DNA from: Caprimulgus europaeus
Lineage: Eukaryota > Chordata > Aves > Caprimulgiformes > Caprimulgidae
Assembly (NCBI GenBank): GCA_907165065.1
Contig: OU015532.1
Span: 31,376,339 to 31,440,338, forward strand
Direction: 5' to 3'
DNA: 64,000 nucleotides
Shown: positions 48,611-61,675 of the stretch, piece by piece
Position numbering within the stretch: the stretch's first letter is position 1
Layout of the letters: each line of letters starts with the position of its first letter
The notes under the pieces: generated by a model
What the model was told of the DNA's origin: nothing
The model's input: the letters and a program-made list of their open reading frames with translations, nothing else
Databases searched by the model: none
Made by a program: the position numbers and the translations under genes

Positions 48611-51600
48611 CACTGTTTAGGAACAGGAACTGGACTGACAGATAGCTACTTCTCAATATCATAGTCTGCCTGGAACAGAACAGTTTGAAATATCAGAGTG
48701 TTACTCATCTCAGCAGGAAGCTGCAGTGGTTTACTTGTGGGAGAGCCATGCACATGGTTAATGTTAGAAGCCATTGTCCAGAAGCAGATCTCTAGAAATG
48801 AGCTGGAAAAGGGAGTGTTTGTCATTGCTTACCAGGTGTGTGGAACAGCCTTCTAAGATGACACTAAATTCAGAAGGCTTCTCAAGTGGGACAGACAGAA
48901 TAAAAAGGAGAAATAATATTTAAAAGGGACTACTATTGTGTGGTCTTTTTTGTTTTTAGGAAGGGTTGTGGAGCAATGGGTGTGAAGGAAAAGAAATGTT
49001 AGGTTAGAGAATGGTAGAGAGTCAAGCACAGCGGTGGGTTAAACAAGGGCAAAGAATGGAGAAAAGGAGATGTTGCCAAATCACTAAAACAAAATAAGTG
49101 TGCCTTGTAAATTGGTTTTGTGAAGATTAACCTCTCCTCTGTAGATGACAGATACCTGTAGAGAGTTTTTGCTTATCTTTCTGCTATAACTCGATTCCTG
49201 ATTACAGCCATTTATCTACAAGGACATATGCATTTACTTGATCTTCTGGCCTTTAATTTCTACTATTACCTATCCTTCATCCTTCATATTTTATCAAACC
49301 GAAAGGCTTTTATGGCATCATCATCAGGCTGTATCATATATATATATTTCTGTGGGGAGAACAAACACCTAGAATCAGGAGAGGATAAACAGCTTCAGTA
49401 CTACCCAGATAGTTCTTTCTGAAGTTAACACAGATATAGATTTCTCATTCCGGGGTAGGAATGGGTAACGTACATTTTTAATTTCTTTCTATTTAAGCTT
49501 ACATGAGAGAAAAGATATACTATTGTGGATTACTCCTGCTATGAATTAGAAAACATGTATTATTGCACTTTTAAATGAAATAATTTAAGACAAAGCATGT
49601 AGATATCTATTTTAAAAAGAAAGGGGAATAGAGCAGTAACTGATTTTCCAAACTGAACTTGTTTGGAACTTGTCCTCTACAAGACTTGTATCAGAGGAGG
49701 CTGACCTGATGAAAGCTGTGACCAACGACCTTGCAAATATTGTGAGGTATGGAAATATCCAATGTCACAATTCTCTCTATATTTAAAAACATATATCTTT
49801 TGAGAGAATTGAGAATAGAAAGGCTAAGTATATTTCATTGTTTTGAAAGGGTTGTTGGCTTTCACAAGGTTGGTAAACATGGAGTGACTGAACAGGAGGT
49901 ATTACAGGTGAACAATATTGTGAAATATTTGGAAAAACATAACCATGCATGGAGGAATTCTGCATTCTGCGGTATTTCCTGTGGAGGGTGATCTCACATC
50001 ACTTAAAAGATCACTTTAATTTCTACTAGTCATTACCACATATGAAGCTGTAGATAAAGCAACATAAGATTGTGATGTCCCATATTCCACCTACTGCTCC
50101 GTGATGAAAACAATATGAAATATTGCATTTCTTATCCCTAATCATAGACTATCTACCCTATAAGTCTGTCATTTTGTAACATGTGCTGCACCTTTTTGAC
50201 ATTATGCATTAACCTTTCTTAGTTTCAAGACACGTAGTTCATATGTTGGTATAAAAACTGCCAAACCTGGAAGTGATGGAAGAGAAATACCACCGCTGTC
50301 TTCCATTGCTAATGATGCATTATGTCTTTAGCAGCAATAAAGATAATAATTTCAGAGCTCTAAAATGAGCCTCCTAGATTTATGTTCACAAAATTTCTTC
50401 TCATCTTAACATTCTGAACACCATAACGTCATTATCAAAGGTACAATGTCACAACTTTATAAAAAAGTATCCATGGGCACAAAGTACATGTTCTGTAATC
50501 CCACCTGTTTTCTGCTTTGTCACAATTTCCCAAGTGCTCTAAAAATCTTTTCTGAATAAACAAAAATTATAATTTTATTAGATAATCTTATTGTAGAAAT
50601 AAAAATTTTATTTTGAACCTTGTTGACCTTGATTTTTATGAAAACAATGACATTAAGAGATTAAATGTTAAAATATTTCAACATTTCAAAATAAATTCAG
50701 ATTTTACTGACAAATATTATTTTGTATCTAGGAATTTGTTATGAAAGCAAAAGTCAGACTGTAAAATACATATTATTTCACTGAACTTTTAAAAATTTAG
50801 TTATTTAAGATGAAAATTATTTATGAATTTTAAAAAATAAAATTATAAAAATTCTATTTCCTGAACAGTTTTCTCTAGTGTTGGCAGAATTCTATTCTAT
50901 TACTGGAGGCAACTTATTTTCCTTTACACTTATGCTTTTTTATCTAGCCAGCTCTTTCACTTGGACTGGTCCATAAGTGAACTAATTCCACTAATTCAGA
51001 TTTGTAAATGACATTTTTTTTAAGTATTTTATCAGCTTGGCATTTTCAGCTTCTGATACGGGTCTCAAAAGATGCATAGGCCTTTTTTCCTTTACTTTCC
51101 CAAAGTCTCCAGGGCTTCTTTTCAGCTGCTACTCAAACCTACAGTTACTTAAATCTTGGTGTTTAATCTTTTGTGTGTCAACATTCACAGAATCACTTTG
51201 ATGCTGAGTATGCTTTACAGCAAAATACCTCCTCAGAGTCATAGGTTAAGCCAAGGCTTAAGAGGGTTCAATACGATTTCTCAAATTACACAGGAAAAAC
51301 GTCTTTTGTGATATTGTGATCTGACAACAATATTATGTTTAGAACATTTTTGATATTGATTATCAATGCTACTTCATTTAGATAAAAGAGGAAATCCACC
51401 TACACATGGAAGAACAACAGAGTGCCCACAAAAAGAATCTATCAGGACACAAGTAAGTTAAAGGTAAATGCAAAAGGGATATTTAGGAAGAGGAGGGAGA
51501 ACAGTCAGATTGTTTCAGGAGCTGCTGCTTGGCTAACACAGCCAAGGATCCTGTCAGGCAGATGGGGACAGCTCTAAAAGCATTACATGAGATATAGCTT

Positions 51601-51701
51601 CCTTAAAACTAACTCAGGTATGTACTTGATGTTGTGCTCTCAGGTACTAAAATCAAAGTTGACTCATTAGAAAAGATGAACAGCTATGGAAAGGCATTCA
51701 C
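48611..51701. other. AT-rich non-coding stretch
   Basis: No gene was recognised. An 80-codon plus frame at 49749-49991 has ordinary composition but no family resemblance. A short (TA)n-like run lies near 49337-49348. Confidence 0.5.
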
Positions 51702-51989
51702 TTAGCAGACAACTAGCTTTGAAGATGCTGCTACTAAAAATCTGTTTATCTCTGCTTTATTTTTTTGTTGCCATCCTAAAAGCTCTGCTGGTACTGGTTC
51801 ATCTGACTGTTCCTTGATCTGGTCCAACAAGATCAATTTCAGCAAGACTAGATTAAACTGAAGGTTTGACATGATTTGTTGTATTTTATCTAACATAGGA
51901 CCAGTGAACATTTCATTGAGAGGATTCAAACTTGTGCCAGAAGGGTACCAATGAACTTCTTGCAATGGTAATGTTTTAGACTTTCCCAT
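51702..51989 (-). CDS. Candidate 95-codon open frame, unknown
   Basis: A complete minus-strand frame starts with ATG, has an in-frame TAA two codons upstream, and ends in TAA. The product (MGKSKTLPLQEVHWYPSG...) has balanced composition with no low-complexity run. Its middle is hydrophobic and probably helical (LQFNLVLLKLILLDQIKEQS), followed by ELLGWQQKNKAEINRFLVAA. I recognise no domain. No TATA box, strong Kozak context, polyadenylation signal with tail or splice sites make a clear gene, and no poly-A suggests a retrocopy. Chance frames of about 100 codons occur several times in this window, so it stays a low-confidence candidate, possibly a fossil of a longer coding sequence. Confidence 0.15.
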   Translation of the reverse strand: MGKSKTLPLQEVHWYPSGTSLNPLNEMFTGPMLDKIQQIMSNLQFNLVLLKLILLDQIKEQSDEPVPAELLGWQQKNKAEINRFLVAASSKLVVC

Positions 51990-54014
51990 TTTTTATTTTG
52001 GCAGGAACACTTATGTGAGGCAGAGGCAAGAATTATCCCAGCTATATTGTTTCTCCTATATGAACTGCTTCAGTTATTTATTCACATCACCATAAAGCAC
52101 TTCAGAGGCTGGACAGCTAATAGAATCTTAAATGACATAGAGGTTTCTGAAAATATTTGTCAAATTTTTCACTAAAAATATAGTACAAAATTTAATTATA
52201 GTTTTCAGGTAGCTTTGAAAAAATAGCTTTTATATGTGTAGTAGACACATATCTGATGATTCATATTCTATTTGCATTTCTGTATAAATATACTTTTGTA
52301 TATTAGAAGAACATTTTAAGCATAACTATGTATACATCAATATCTGCATAAGTAATATGTATTCATCTAAATACATACATTTGTTTTTAAAATATAGTTT
52401 ATCTTATTATAGGAAAAAATTCCTTATAAATTTCTATTTAATCTGATATGATCCTAAGCCTACTGCTATTATGACTAAGCTCATCAACTCCCTGCATAAT
52501 TTCTGCGTTTTTATTATTTCCTTCTGAACCTTAATTCCCTTAAATATACATCTACTTCAAGAAGAATCAGAATCTTGTACATTACATCACCTACAGTAAC
52601 CAAAGATGTTTTATAGTGCAGCTGAGAACACTGCAGACGTGTGTGTGGGCACACGCTATGAGAACTTTAGAGCTTGTGCTGTACGTTAAGTAATGGGCAC
52701 AGCAGCACAGTAAAGCAGTTTGAATTCCTTCAGTGGTTTGTTGGCACAATTTATGACAGTTATCTACATTTATTGCAAGCCTTGGGGAAGAACAAATCTT
52801 GAAAGGGGACTTGATGGTAAGTGTTTTCAGTCCTTAGAAAATGTAAGTAACATGATTTTTTTTTTTTTTTTCCCAGAGGAACAATAATTACATCTAATCC
52901 TTCTTCGTACATTGAAAATAAGTTACATAACATTTGAAACGAACTTATGATGATTAAAAAGAGGATATGGGGTTTTTTTTCTGCTTTGAATTGATTTAGG
53001 TGCAAAAATAACAAATTTTATAGAGCAAGAAAATTATTATTTTAGGAGAAATATATTACAATATTAACAAAGTAAAAATCAGAAGTGAAGGTAAAAGCAA
53101 GGCATGCTTGTAAAGTTCCAAGCCACAGAATATGCAACATAATTGGTGATAAAATATTTCCAGAAGGAAAAGAATATGAAGAAGAAAAGGTTTCCGTAGC
53201 AATGAACTACTATTATTTTCTCTTAAAGCAGAAAAGCTTTCTAGAATGAGAACACTCTTTAGTAATGAATGTAAATATAATATAAAGGCTTGATTCTGTA
53301 TTTTTTTTTTAAATTTCATTTTATAAAACTTCAGAGCTATTAATGAACTAGATATGATAATGTGTACTGCATTATTATACTCTGGGAATCTATGACTTGC
53401 TTTGGTACCTTAAGAAAAAAGTTTACCCTAGGTCCTGGTTCACTTGGGCCTTCTTTTTTAGTTACATCTCACGAGGAAAAGAAAGAAAAGAAAAAGAAAA
53501 AAGTTATTTTAACATTTTCTCTTTCTTATAATCTATAATACTTAACAAATCTTATAAAGAAAACCTTCATCCCTGGAGGTTAAGTCTGAAAAATTACTTT
53601 CCAATATTTCTTTCAGCTGTGAGATACAATTTGGTTAGTCAAGGAATATTCTGCAAAATGGTAAATTATCAAGAACAGTTGTCTCTTTCTTTATATGACT
53701 GCACATGTATATTTGCAAAGCAACTCGTAAAAGGAGTAATATATTTCTCATTCTAAATACGATTTAGTAAAACAAACTGACAAAAATATTTCCTTGCATT
53801 GGCATTTTTGCAAATTACATTTTTTAGAGAAAACAGATCTGATCAAAGCTTATACCTGTTTAGGTCTAATCAGAATTAAAAATCACTGATTTTTTAAAAT
53901 ATAACACCAGTAATTCCAAATTAAATGGATAAATGTCTATGTGGAAATATACACATAGCAGACAAAATTATATTTGTATGATACAGTTCTTTAAGTCTGA
54001 TGCAAACCTCATAA
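51990..54014. other. AT-rich non-coding stretch
   Basis: No gene was recognised. A poly-T run lies at 52856-52871 and a purine-rich patch near 53474-53503. Minus frames at 52760-53014 (84 codons) and 53056-53319 (87 codons) are rich in Leu, Phe and Lys, as AT-rich DNA produces by chance. Confidence 0.55.
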
Positions 54015-54289
54015 TGTGCTGGTTTTGGCTGGGATAGAGTTGATTTTCTTCACAGTAGCCAGTGTGGGTCTAGGTTTTGGATTTTTGCTGGAAACAGTGT
54101 TGATAATACAGAGATGTTTTAGCTACTGCTGAGCAGTGCTTGCACAGAGTGAAGGCCTTTTCTGCCTCTCACACCACCCCACCAGTAAGAAGACTGGGGG
54201 TGCACAAGAAGCTGGGAGGGGCACAGCCAGGACAGCTGACCCCAACTGACCAAAGGGATATTCCAGACCACATGGCATCATGCTCAGCA

Positions 54290-54295
54290 TATAAA
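54290..54295 (+). promoter_or_regulatory. LTR TATA box
   Basis: TATAAA within CAGCATATAAATCTGGGG. The same block is present on the minus strand of the second LTR at 17030-17025, and the position upstream of the polyadenylation signal fits the U3/R layout of an LTR. Present activity is unknown. Confidence 0.6.
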
Positions 54296-54479
54296 TCTGG
54301 GGGAAGAAGAAGGAAAAGGAGGACATTCAGACTGATGACATTTATCTTCCCGAGTAACTGTTATGCATGAAGGAGCCCTGCTCTCCTGGAGATGGTGGAA
54401 GTCCTGCCTGCCGATGGGAAGTATATGTGAATGAATTCCTTGTTTTGCTTTGCTTGTGTGCATGATTTTTGATTTACTT

Positions 54480-54485
54480 ATTAAA
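54480..54485 (+). terminator. LTR polyadenylation signal
   Basis: ATTAAA in TTTACTTATTAAACTGTC, followed by a T-rich stretch (TGTCTTTATCTC). It is conserved in the second LTR (minus, 16842-16837). ATTAAA is the commonest variant of the AATAAA signal. Confidence 0.55.
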
Positions 54486-54699
54486 CTGTCTTTATCTCAA
54501 CCCACAGGTTTTCTTACTTTTACCCTTCTGATTCTTTTCCCCATCCCACTGGGGGAAAGTGAGTGAGTAGCTCTGTGGGGCTTAGTTGCCTGCTGGGGTT
54601 AAACCACAACACATATATAAGTTCACTCCAGAGGTGTGCAATGATTTCACAGGGAATCAATCCAGATTCACCTTTATGTTGTAAAAAGTGGAAATGTGT

Positions 54700-55357
54700 T
54701 CTTAACATGAGCCAGCAATGTGCACTTGCAACCCAGAAGGCCAACCGTATCCTGGGTTGCATCAAGAGAAGCGTGGCCAGCAGGTCAAAGGAGGTGATTC
54801 TCCCCCTGTACTCTGCTCTCGTAACACCCTAACTGGAGTACTGCATCCAGTTCTGGAGCCCCCAACACAAGAGAGACATTGACCTGTTAGAACGAGTCCA
54901 GAGAAGGCCACGGGGATGATCCAAGGGCTGGAGCACCTCTCCTATGGGGATAGGCTGAGAGAGGTGGGGCTGTTCAGCCTGGAAAAGAGAAGACTCAGGG
55001 GACATCTTATAGCGGCCTTCCAGTACCTGAAGGAGGCCTACAAGAAAGCTGGGGAGCTTCTTTTTATAAGGGCAATTAATGACAGAACAAGGGGAAATGG
55101 CTTTAAACTGAAAGAGGGTAGGTTTAGATTAGATGTTAGGAAGAAATTCTTCACTGTGAGGGTGGTGAGACACTGGAACAGGTTGCCCAGAGAAGTTGTG
55201 AATGCTCCCTCCCTGGAAGTGTTTAAGGCCAGGTTGGATGAGGCTTTGTGCAACCTGGTCTACTGGAAGGTGTTCCTGCTCATGGCAGGGGGATTGGAAC
55301 TAAGTGATCTTTAAGGTCCCTTCCAACCCAAACCATCCTCTGATTCTATGATTCTAT
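54700..55357 (+). mobile_element. CR1 LINE 3' end with ORF2 C-terminus
   Basis: From about 54700 the sequence reads [20 protein letters not shown] and [20 protein letters not shown], the CR1 ORF2 region following the polymerase core. After one frame change near 54830-54910 it continues in the frame at 54916-55314 with GLEHLSYGDRLREVGLFSLE, KEGRFRLDVRKKFFTVRVVR and [20 protein letters not shown]. The 3' end has GATCTTTAAGGTCCCTTCCA and a short ATTCTATG tail. It is 5'-truncated and lies under 100 bp from the LTR; the exact 5' edge is uncertain. It differs in sequence from the CR1 at 44428-44931, so the two represent different subfamilies. Confidence 0.95.
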
Positions 55358-57404
55358 TTGAGCACTTGACTCACATTTGCCTTACATTTTTTAATTTAAG
55401 TTGCCATACATATGTTTTTCTTTCCTTTCTTGGTTTTAACATTCAATGAAATTAGAGTGAGAAGTTGATTTTGTGCTCCACAGAATGCAGAGAATAACTT
55501 TTGCATCTTATTGCATCTGTTGTTGCCTGATACTCTGTCTATTTGGGACCATGAATCTCTCTGAGCACTCAATTCTGGTAATACAAATTGACCACTGTTA
55601 GTGGTGTTCTGACTCATCTTATTTCCTATCTCTGTGGACTCCAAGAATTATTTTCCTCTTTGTTTTGTTGTTAACTCAATAGGTCATTCAAACTGGGTGG
55701 GAACTACTTCTCCTACAAGGTTGAGGCCTCTTAGTTTTATGTTCTGAAAGGTTGTATTCTAGTCTTTTAGAAGGTTAAAAAATTCTACTGAAGCTTGATA
55801 ACAATTTGATAACAGCTTGATAATTGCCACCTGGGCTGTTCTACATTTCCATAGAAGTCTTTACTCTTACTGACTGGACAAAGCTCTGAAAATTTCTTTT
55901 TAATCATGATCTTTTAATCATGATTTTCTTTTTCTGTGCTCATAGTGTTTCAGAGTATCAATTCTCATACTATATAGAGTATCTTTTCTCTCTGCATCAG
56001 GCTAAATTATAGAAATGTGTTTGCAACCTAGTGCACTAACATGAGATAAATAACAATAGAATTTTTTTGGCAAATATTACTTTGTAATTGTTTCTAAATT
56101 TGATCTGGACCTATAATGCTATGATCAGTTGGGGGATTCTGCCTCATAAGTTCAATATGTATTTTGAGGTCTCAGTTTTGTAACACTTTTTCATTCTCTG
56201 ATTTCTAATATATTTAACAAAAAAGGTGTGTAAAAAGAGTAAGGTTCTTGACTAGGCTTTTGTGAATTCTGCTTCTTCTTGTTAATTACTGCAGGCAGCC
56301 TTCTTAGTGAACATGGAGAAATAAAATACTTGTAAGAAAGATTTATGTCATCCTGAAACATCTTGTAAAAATGTTAGATGACTGATTTCCTAAAAAGGGT
56401 ATATTTATCTTAATTTACTAACAAAAGGTATTTATAGTGGTTCTCAGTTGCAGAGAACCAGATTTGAGATGTACTACATGAACCAAAATGAATTGCAACT
56501 ATCATGTCTGCTATATAAAGGAAAACTTGGTTGAGGACTTTGATGGTTCAAGTTTTCACTTTTGTGTATGCTTTGCCTGTGATATTACCTGTTGTTTTCC
56601 ATGCTTTCCTTGCTGTATAACTCAACAGAGCACCAGTTTCAAGAATTACTTACCTACAACTTTCACAGGCATTACTTTTATTTATTTGTAAAAAAAAGAA
56701 AAAACAAAGTTGTTTAGGAGCTCGAGACTGCCTTCAAAGCAGACTTCTTGAATACATTTAATTTTCACAGTAAAGTTATTTATAAGCATTTCCACAGGCA
56801 TATTCCTACCTGGAACCCTGTAGAAGTTTTGAAAATTAGAGATCTATACATTTAAACTTAATAAATATATTACTGAATAAATTAATATTTAAAAATCCCT
56901 TGAATTTCTCTTACATGTATATTCACTATGATACAATTTTTTAAAGAGAATTTATATATAACATATGCATTATGAAGTGCATAGCAGATAACATGTCATA
57001 GTTCAGCAATTGCCATTTAACAATAAGAAGTTTTATGCAGTCACAAACAACACATACATTATTCTTGTGCTTTATTCCCTTTTTGTATAATACATTTTTA
57101 AGATGACAATGAATGAAAATTTTCAAACTGCTTGCTAAAAATATCTGTATTCTTCATCAACCATGGCTATTTGTATTCTTTATTCAATGCCATGTTCTCA
57201 ACGCACAAAAATAAAACATTAAAATAACATCAAAAGGTAAATTCCTAGTGGTCTATAAGGATATTTTTATTCAGCTCTTAAAGTCATTAAGTTGGTAGAG
57301 CCCAGAATAACATTCATTAAAAGCCATGTAAAAAGAATTTGTTTAAAATCATTGGAATGCAGAAAACTGGGCAGTAAGGCTAAAACGTCATTCTCCAGTG
57401 AGCC

Positions 57405-57436
57405 TGCTGTGCTTAGTTTTTGCTGTGCTTAGTTTT
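57405..57436 (+). repeat. Perfect 16-bp tandem duplication
   Basis: The unit TGCTGTGCTTAGTTTT occurs twice head to tail without mismatch. This suggests a recent slippage or replication-repair duplication. Confidence 0.95.
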
Positions 57437-60400
57437 TGCAATCGACCTAAGAAGCTCAAAACACAGAGGAATGAGTTTCCATTCACTTAAATTAGACAAC
57501 GTGAATACTGTAAACCTTTGGAATACTGACATCATTAAAAGAAAATAAAAAACCACAAACACACACCACAATTATGCTTTGACTGTATTTCCTCTTTCCC
57601 TCTTGTGTTCATGTTGCACACCCCATGTAACTGAAAAGCAAGATATGGTAGACTCAGTAGAAGCAGTTGGGTTGGTGAAGACTCTGGAACATGGAGCTAG
57701 CTCTCCAAGCAATATGCAGATAACCCTCCAGAGGAGAAACAGGGCAGACAGCAGAGCAGCAGCATCACAGTGCACTAGACCTAGGTCTCCAAAACGCTTT
57801 GATTGAAATCCCTGAGTTTTAGCAAAGTGAAAAGCCATACATTTTAAGATATGTAAGAAAAATAGGGGTTTTTTTGTAGAAAGTCAATATGCTAAATTAC
57901 ATACCTTTGTACTGTGATGGACTCATGAAGTCATAGCAAATATAATAGTATCTGTGTGGTGAGTCATAATGTGGCAATACGACTTACATATAGGTAACTG
58001 CAGAGTGAAAAAAAAAAACAACAAACAAAAACCAGAAAGAAAATAGCATTGCCTGTCTAGGCAGTACTATCTGATATCTTTGAGATATGTTTGACTGGCA
58101 TTAACCTTTATGATAACAAATGAGGCAGTTTGTTCTTTTTACTAGTGTGTAGTAGTGTAAAAAATAATGTATTAATTTTAAAATGCAAATATGTTGTGTA
58201 TTTATAATGAATTGGTAGAGACGCCTGAAGTTCAAACAGTCTTCCCTCCTAGGATTCTGTGGCTAGTGCGACACTAGGGAATGCTTCTATCACACCAATG
58301 TACTATATAACAGGGTTTATTGAAATCTTTGCAGTTTTCTAAAGGATCTCTCCTTCTATTCTTCCAGCTTCTCTCTAGTCTTGAGACTTGCATAAGAAAT
58401 TGAATATTGTTATGTGGTCTGATACATTGATTTTAAAGATGACACACGTAGGGACTAGAGTTCTTTGATATTTGCCAACTATCCTCAAGTATCTCTTGGC
58501 ACAAACCAAATGTTAAGGCAGAAAAAAAAAAATACATTTGCATAATTTAAATGCAAACATCCCATTTACTATTTTGAGAAGTGCAAAAAAAAATCTATTA
58601 CTTTGATAGGCACATTTTACTTTTGATATGAACAACTCTCATATTAAATTACTGAAGCAGAAGGCTCTATTACAGCAATTTAGAATATATTCTCTTAATT
58701 GTGTCAACCCCGATTACAGAGGACTCATATGAAAGTTGCTTACATTTACAATCGAACAGATAATGGTTCTGTTTCTTGAAAATATACTTTCTCTATAATG
58801 TAAAACTTTTTTTTTTTTTTTTCCTTAAGAAAATTAACATGGTGGTTTGTTTTTCCTTCTCTGTCTTTCACAAATTTCATAAGCGCATCTCAGGTATTGG
58901 AGATGTGCTTAAATATTTTCTCAAATTTTGAGACAGCAAAGATAGAACAAGAAAGATTAAGACAAAAACGCCTTTACCTGCTTAAAGCCTCTCTGGAAAA
59001 CTTCACCCACAATTATCTTATTAGCCTTCCATTTTTTACACGATGCAGTTATAGGAACACCAATGTCACAGAAATTTTTCACAAAGCTTCTGTAATATCC
59101 TGGAAGTCCTGTGAAAGACTGAGTTCAGGAATTTGGGTTAAACTATAGTGGTTTTAAAATTTAAGGGATTGGGATACATTTCTTCCTTTGTCTCCCAAGC
59201 TATTTTTGAACTACATTAGACTGATTTTCCCCAGTGTGAACTCTGTAGGTAGGTTTCTCCACGTAATTCCACACTTTCTTTGGTTTGTTTCCAGTTTCAG
59301 AAAGTGGCAATATCATCAGTGCGAGTTTATCACGAATGTGTAATCCAGCCAGCATTTAGCTGACCTGCCTCAATATACAGTTGAAGGACTAGTGAGCCTT
59401 TAACATAATCTTGTCTCCCATCAGAGATGAGAACAGGTTTTATTTTTCCTCTGTGGAAAGAAGGCTTTCTAGCTAAATCAAATGTGCTGGCATTATTTTC
59501 TCTATGTAATCTGGTAGGCCATCCAAAAAAGAAATGCATCTGTCACAGTGACACGTTGACTCTCCAGTGATTTACATGTAACCTTATCTCACTCTTTCCT
59601 CACAGTATTCTCAGACACAGTTCTGCATTTGAATTGTATCTGAGAATTCAGTTATAAAGATTTAGTTACAAACCCCTACTCTGACACTTTTTCTGCTTAT
59701 ATATCTGCTTCACAAATGACTATGAAACCTCCATGTTTCATTCTGTACCATTCTTTGGTGATGATGCCAAAAATCTCAAAATCAGTTAGAACTGACTTTT
59801 CAAACTTTACCTTTTTTTAGCTTGTATTCAGTTTGAATTCCCTTCTCCCTGCTGCATCTGAAGTTAACAACCACCTCCCAGCTGTGATGATAGGATTTTA
59901 ACCTGCTGACATACAGAGTTGTTGGTGTGACCTTGTTCCAACAGGGTTTCTTATTTACTTTATTACTAATGTTATTAACCTTTCCCAGCACTTCAAAAGA
60001 CTTTTCCCAACAATTCTGCATTTGCTGATATTTAAGAAGAATTAAGGTGGTGAACTTCAAGCCCTAAGTAAGTGTTTACATAGGTTTTTATTATAACTTA
60101 TCTTTGGAATTCCTTGACATGATACTACTGTACAAATTCCTCATGTAATATAAATTATTATTGAGCCACTGAGTATATACAATGACTGCTTCAGTCTCTT
60201 GTTCAGTGCTACCTTCCTCAAAATCTCTCCTAACATCCAAAAAATTCAATTTTTTCTTTTAGATAGGTGATTAAGTAAGATTGTATGACAGGTTATCTAG
60301 GGAGGGTAAGTAAAGCAAAATTGTGACTTAATCACTTGCTGTTTCAACATATTAGTAACCTGCAGAATCTATTTGCTTTATCCCATTTATTTTCATAAAT

Positions 60401-61625
60401 CCTTAAAAACTAAAGTAAGTAAATTTTTCCCTTGTCTGGCACTACATTTGTCAACCTTTGATAGTCATTGAAATATAACTCCTGACACTGTTTCAACCTC
60501 TGCATTAGCAAAAGGACTGTGTCTGCAAAGATTGTCACATGACCACAACCACAGTTTTTCCCCTTTTGTGGTGATCACAGAGTAAATCAACAACATCCAT
60601 CTAGACATCAGGGAATGGCTCCTAAAAGAGGGTGAAGGCAGCTTCAGGAAAATACCTTATTTTTCTTCTGACATATCTGACAATGTCAGCTTCTGTTAAT
60701 ATGCAAATAGCTTCTCATTTCTCTATGCACAACATGTCAATATTTGATTGAGCATTTAATAAGCTTTATCTGAGCTATGCATAATACCTTGTACACACTC
60801 TTGATGGATATTTTTCCTAGGTGGATGCTTCTGCACAAGACCCAACTTCTAGGAAGAATATCTCCATATTTTTCCTTAACATTTTGGGCTCAGATTTACA
60901 GCCTGGTAAGTGAAAAAACTTTTCCATGTTCCGAGAGAAACTCTGCAGGAATTTTGTCTATACAGATGTTAGGTTCATCCCATCCTGCTAGCTCCTTGTC
61001 TCATGCATATTATATGACAGTTGAGTATGCCTCAGAGTTCTTTAGTTTTCTTTTTCTTGTTTGCAACATTACTCCTATAGCATAAGCCTCTTTCCTCTCC
61101 CATACATATTTGTCTCCCTGAAGTCTAAGGACACACAGTGGGTACTTCTGCCACTGCAAATTATTGGATTAACTAATTAAAACAGATTTTAAAAAAATCA
61201 CTACAAAAATATAATCTATCACTTGGGAAAATCATCCTGCCCTTATAACTTGCCACACACATGCATCTTTTTCCTTTGATCTCACATCCCAAAACTATGC
61301 ATTGGAGCTATGCATCTTCCAGTCACTGGAGAAACAGACACAAGAAAGTTTTAGTCTAGGAGATTTAAACACAACCATAATGGATGATTCTTGTTGTGAA
61401 GTACTTCCATCTTGTTTTGTAATGGTCCAACATTGTACAGCATTTACCACCTGCACATAATAAGAGGATTCCTGAATTGAAACCATGAATTCCTACAGCT
61501 GAAGATAAGGACTTAACAATCCAACTGTAATAACCAGGTGAGTGTAACAGGTGAGGTGGGTCAAATGCAGAGAGGATAAGTAATCCTAGGATTGCACTAG
61601 CAATGCAAATAAAGGATGTCTGTAA

Positions 61626-61675
61626 AAACAAACCAAACCAAACTAAACCAAAACAAAACCAAACCAAACCAAATA
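61626..61675 (+). repeat. (AAACC)n-like degenerate repeat
   Basis: A run of AAACC/AACCA units with a few one-base changes (AAACT, AAAAC). The strand is free of G throughout. It explains the repetitive start (FGLVWFGLF) of the minus frame 61365-61667. Confidence 0.9.

Larger units (their letters stand above)
54015..54611 (+). mobile_element. Solo LTR of an endogenous retrovirus, plus strand
   Basis: It begins TGTGCTGGTTTTGGCTGGGA and ends GGTTAAACCACAACA, giving TG..CA ends. The flanks CATAA (54010-54014) and CATAT (54612-54616) form a 5-bp target duplication with one mismatch. A TATAAA box (54290-54295) lies about 185 bp upstream of an ATTAAA polyadenylation signal (54480-54485), which defines the sense orientation. 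It is the same subfamily as the LTR at 16730-17305 but keeps an intact 3' tip. No primer-binding site or internal sequence follows, so it is a solo LTR formed by recombination between two LTRs. Frames at 54123-54326 minus and 54140-54370 plus are not genes. Confidence 0.92.

Noticed and set aside
54123-54370. Open frames on both strands inside the solo LTR
   Set aside because: They overlap the LTR U3/R region, and equivalent frames recur in the LTR at 16944-17317, so they are properties of LTR sequence, not genes.
57572-57838. Overlapping frames on both strands (88 and 75 codons)
   Set aside because: They occupy the same bases on opposite strands, with no start context, domain or splice signals favouring either.
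61365-61667. 100-codon minus-strand frame starting with a repetitive hydrophobic segment
   Set aside because: The start is a translation of the (AAACC)n-like repeat; the rest shows no family resemblance.
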